Source: an uncultured Collinsella sp.
Lineage (GTDB): Bacteria > Actinomycetota > Coriobacteriia > Coriobacteriales > Coriobacteriaceae
Direction: 5' to 3'
Assembly: GCA_900754445.1 (NCBI GenBank)
Contig: CAAECW010000016.1
Coordinates: 1 to 8,386, forward strand
DNA length: 8,386 nucleotides
Part shown: positions 6,564-8,386 of the stretch, piece after piece
Position numbering within the stretch: position 1 is the first letter of the stretch
Layout: each line of letters opens with the position of its first letter
Made by a program: the position numbers and the translations under genes
Notes under the pieces: model-generated
Seen by the model: the letters and a program-made list of their open reading frames with translations, nothing else
The model's database searches: none
Told to the model about the DNA's origin: nothing

Positions 6564-8285
6564 ATGACTCGAGCAATGTATATGTCTAAGCTCTATGCGC
6601 CGACGCTTAAAGAGGATCCGGCGGACGCTGAGCTCGCCAGCCACCGCCTGCTGCTCCGTGCCGGCATGATCCGCAAGGAGGCCGCCGGTCTGTATTCTTA
6701 TCTGCCGCTCGCATGGCGCTCGATCCGCAAGATCGAGAACATCGTGCGCGACGAGATGGATGCTGCCGGCGCCCAGGAGCTTATGATGCCTATCATGGTC
6801 GATGCCGAGCTGTGGCGTGAGTCCGGCCGTATCGATGCCTATGGCAAGGAGCTTGTGCGCTTTGACGACCGTCATGGTCGCGAGTTCGTCCTGGGCCCCA
6901 CGCACGAGGAGACCGTCACGGCCCTGGTGCGCAACGAGCTGCGCTCCTACAAACAGCTGCCCGTCAACCTGTACCACATCCAGGATAAGTTCCGCGACGA
7001 GTTCCGTCCCCGCTTTGGCCTGATGCGCGGCCGTGAGTTCATCATGAAGGACGCCTACAGCTTCTCTGCCACGCAGGAGAGTCTGCAGGAGGAGTACGAC
7101 AAGATGAAGCAGGCCTACGCCAACATCTGTGAGCGCTGCTACATCAAGGCCCTGCCCGTTGTCGCCGACTCCGGCGAGATCGGTGGCGATACCTCCGTCG
7201 AGTACATGGCTTTGGCCGAGGCTGGCGAGGCTTCACTCGTCTACTGCGACGATTGCGGCTTCGCTGCCGATGACGAGGCCGCAAGCACCAAGGTTGTTGT
7301 GACCGAGGGTCCTGGCGACGGTACACTCACCAAGGTCGAGACTCCGGGCATGGGCACCATCGAGGCTGTTGCTAAGTTCTTTGGGTTCCCCGAGAACGGC
7401 ACGCGAAAGTCGCTGGCGCTCATCGACGCCGAGGGCAAGCCGGTCGTGGCCATTGTCCCGGGCGACCACGAGCTCAATGACTGCAAGGCCGAGCACGTCT
7501 TTGGCAAGGGCTATCGCATGATGACCGACGAGGAGCTCCAGACCTACGGTCTGCATAAGGGCTTTATCGGACCGGTCAACCTGCCCGAGGGCATCCGTCT
7601 GGTGTGCGACGAGAGCCTGCGTGAGTCCAAGCAGTGGGCCTGCGGCGCCAACGAGGTCGACTATCACTTTACCGGTGCCTGCCCCGAGCGTGACTTTACC
7701 GTCGACGAGTGGGCCGACCTGGTCACCGTCGTGGCCGGCGATCCCTGCCCACACTGCGGCAAGCCCCTCTCTGCTGCTCGCGGTATCGAGGTCTCCCAGG
7801 TCTTCCAGCTGGGCACCAAGTATTCCGAGGCCATGGGTGCCACCTTTATGGATGAGGACGGCAAGGAGAAGCCGCTTATCATGGGTTGCTACGGCGTTGG
7901 TGTGTCCCGCTCGCTTGCTGCCGTCGTGGAGCAGCACAACGACGAGCACGGCATCGTCTGGCCGGTCTCCGTTGCCCCGTACGAGGTCGCGGTGATTCCG
8001 CTTGATCCCAAGAAGGAAGAGTGCGCTACCGTCTGCGAGCAGATTGTTGATGGCCTGTGTGCCGAGGGTATCGAGGTCGTCGTCGACGATCGCGATGAGC
8101 GTCCGGGCTTTAAGTTTGCCGATAACGACCTCATGGGCTTCCCGTATCAGGTGGTTTTGGGCAAGCGCGGCCTTAAGAATGGCACCGTTGAGCTCAAGGA
8201 CCGTTCCACGGGCGAGCGCGAGGACGTGGCGATCGACGAGGTCGTTGCCAAGGTTGCCGAGCTTGTTAAGGCAGCCCGCCGTTAA
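6564..8285 (+). CDS. proS: Prolyl-tRNA synthetase (bacterial type with editing insertion)
   Basis: ProRS charges tRNA-Pro with proline in the cytoplasm. The 573-residue length fits the bacterial form with an inserted editing domain. Seen: LGPTHEE (TxE at 113-115), class II motif 2 as FRDEF (143-147) followed by RPRFGLMRGREFIMKDAYSF, an insertion domain of roughly residues 230-410 with GTIEAVAKFFG and VAIVPGDHELN, class II motif 3 GCYGVGVSR (441-449), and a C-terminal anticodon-binding domain opening at VAPYEVAVIPL. Two Cys pairs flank the insertion (C228/C231 and C395/C398) and could form a metal site. The ATG abuts the ispG stop; GAGGAG at 6552-6557 lies six bases upstream. In-frame ATGs at 6576 and 6582 are alternatives but have poorer sites. 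It is the last gene before a strong terminator. Confidence 0.98.
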   Translation: MTRAMYMSKLYAPTLKEDPADAELASHRLLLRAGMIRKEAAGLYSYLPLAWRSIRKIENIVRDEMDAAGAQELMMPIMVDAELWRESGRIDAYGKELVRFDDRHGREFVLGPTHEETVTALVRNELRSYKQLPVNLYHIQDKFRDEFRPRFGLMRGREFIMKDAYSFSATQESLQEEYDKMKQAYANICERCYIKALPVVADSGEIGGDTSVEYMALAEAGEASLVYCDDCGFAADDEAASTKVVVTEGPGDGTLTKVETPGMGTIEAVAKFFGFPENGTRKSLALIDAEGKPVVAIVPGDHELNDCKAEHVFGKGYRMMTDEELQTYGLHKGFIGPVNLPEGIRLVCDESLRESKQWACGANEVDYHFTGACPERDFTVDEWADLVTVVAGDPCPHCGKPLSAARGIEVSQVFQLGTKYSEAMGATFMDEDGKEKPLIMGCYGVGVSRSLAAVVEQHNDEHGIVWPVSVAPYEVAVIPLDPKKEECATVCEQIVDGLCAEGIEVVVDDRDERPGFKFADNDLMGFPYQVVLGKRGLKNGTVELKDRSTGEREDVAIDEVVAKVAELVKAARR

Positions 8286-8315
8286 TCGACGATTTCGCTT
8301 GTAGTTCGATATGTG

Positions 8316-8368
8316 GGACGGCCCCGCATATCTCCAATCGGGGAGATGCGGGGCCGTCCTATTATCTT
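8316..8368 (+). terminator. Intrinsic terminator after proS
   Basis: A 14-bp perfect stem (8316-8329 with 8346-8359, GGACGGCCCCGCAT and its complement) continues after a 2-base AT bulge into 4 more pairs (8332-8335 with 8342-8345), with a six-base loop. It is followed by the U-rich tail TATTATCTT. It lies 30 bases after the proS stop and marks the likely end of the transcription unit. The 101 bases from 8286 to the window end hold this structure and no gene. Confidence 0.9.
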
Positions 8369-8386
8369 GTAGCATCCTCGATATCT

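Noticed and set aside
5487..6977. 496-codon open frame on the minus strand opposite ispG and the start of proS
   Set aside because: It is antisense to two complete, clearly recognised genes, has no recognisable motif, and long empty antisense frames are expected in GC-rich coding DNA with biased third positions.
7233..8375. 380-codon open frame on the minus strand opposite proS
   Set aside because: It starts inside the proS terminator hairpin, runs antisense to conserved ProRS motifs, and its translation is low-complexity without a recognisable domain.
1..8386. Search for CRISPR repeats, tRNA/rRNA genes, insertion sequences and phage genes
   Set aside because: No spaced direct repeats, tRNA-like cloverleaf, transposase motif or sharp composition change was seen; nearly all bases are in conserved housekeeping genes.

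Overview
The window is a compact, single-strand housekeeping block from a GC-rich Gram-positive bacterium. Gene order, GC-biased third positions, frequent GTG/TTG starts and the protein sequences point to an actinobacterium of the class Coriobacteriia, with Collinsella or a close relative as the best guess. This placement is inferred by eye and was not tested by a database search.

Layout, all on the + strand: the 3' part of pyrH (UMP kinase, cut by the left edge); frr (ribosome recycling factor); uppS (undecaprenyl diphosphate synthase); cdsA (CDP-diacylglycerol synthase); dxr (DXP reductoisomerase); an RseP/Rip1-type site-2 intramembrane protease; ispG (HMBPP synthase); and proS (prolyl-tRNA synthetase). 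Gaps between genes run from a 1-base overlap (cdsA/dxr) to about 25 bases (dxr/rseP). The block ends in a strong intrinsic terminator about 30 bases after proS. There is no gene-free stretch above 300 bases, and no RNA gene, CRISPR array, insertion sequence or attachment site was seen.

Functionally the block joins translation genes (frr, proS) and nucleotide supply (pyrH) to lipid and envelope supply. dxr and ispG are two steps of the MEP isoprenoid pathway. uppS turns the isoprenoid product into the C55 lipid carrier for cell-wall synthesis. cdsA makes the activated phospholipid precursor. The site-2 protease is the usual envelope-stress neighbour of these genes.

Two things stand out from this otherwise ordinary cluster. 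First, the site-2 protease carries about 100 extra residues in its cytoplasmic loop between the HEGGH helix and the second membrane helix; the start of this insert reads like an acidic winged-helix domain. Second, a perfect 9-bp GC-rich hairpin followed by five T lies inside the first 65 bases of uppS. It looks like an intrinsic terminator or attenuator embedded in coding sequence between the frr and lipid parts of the operon.
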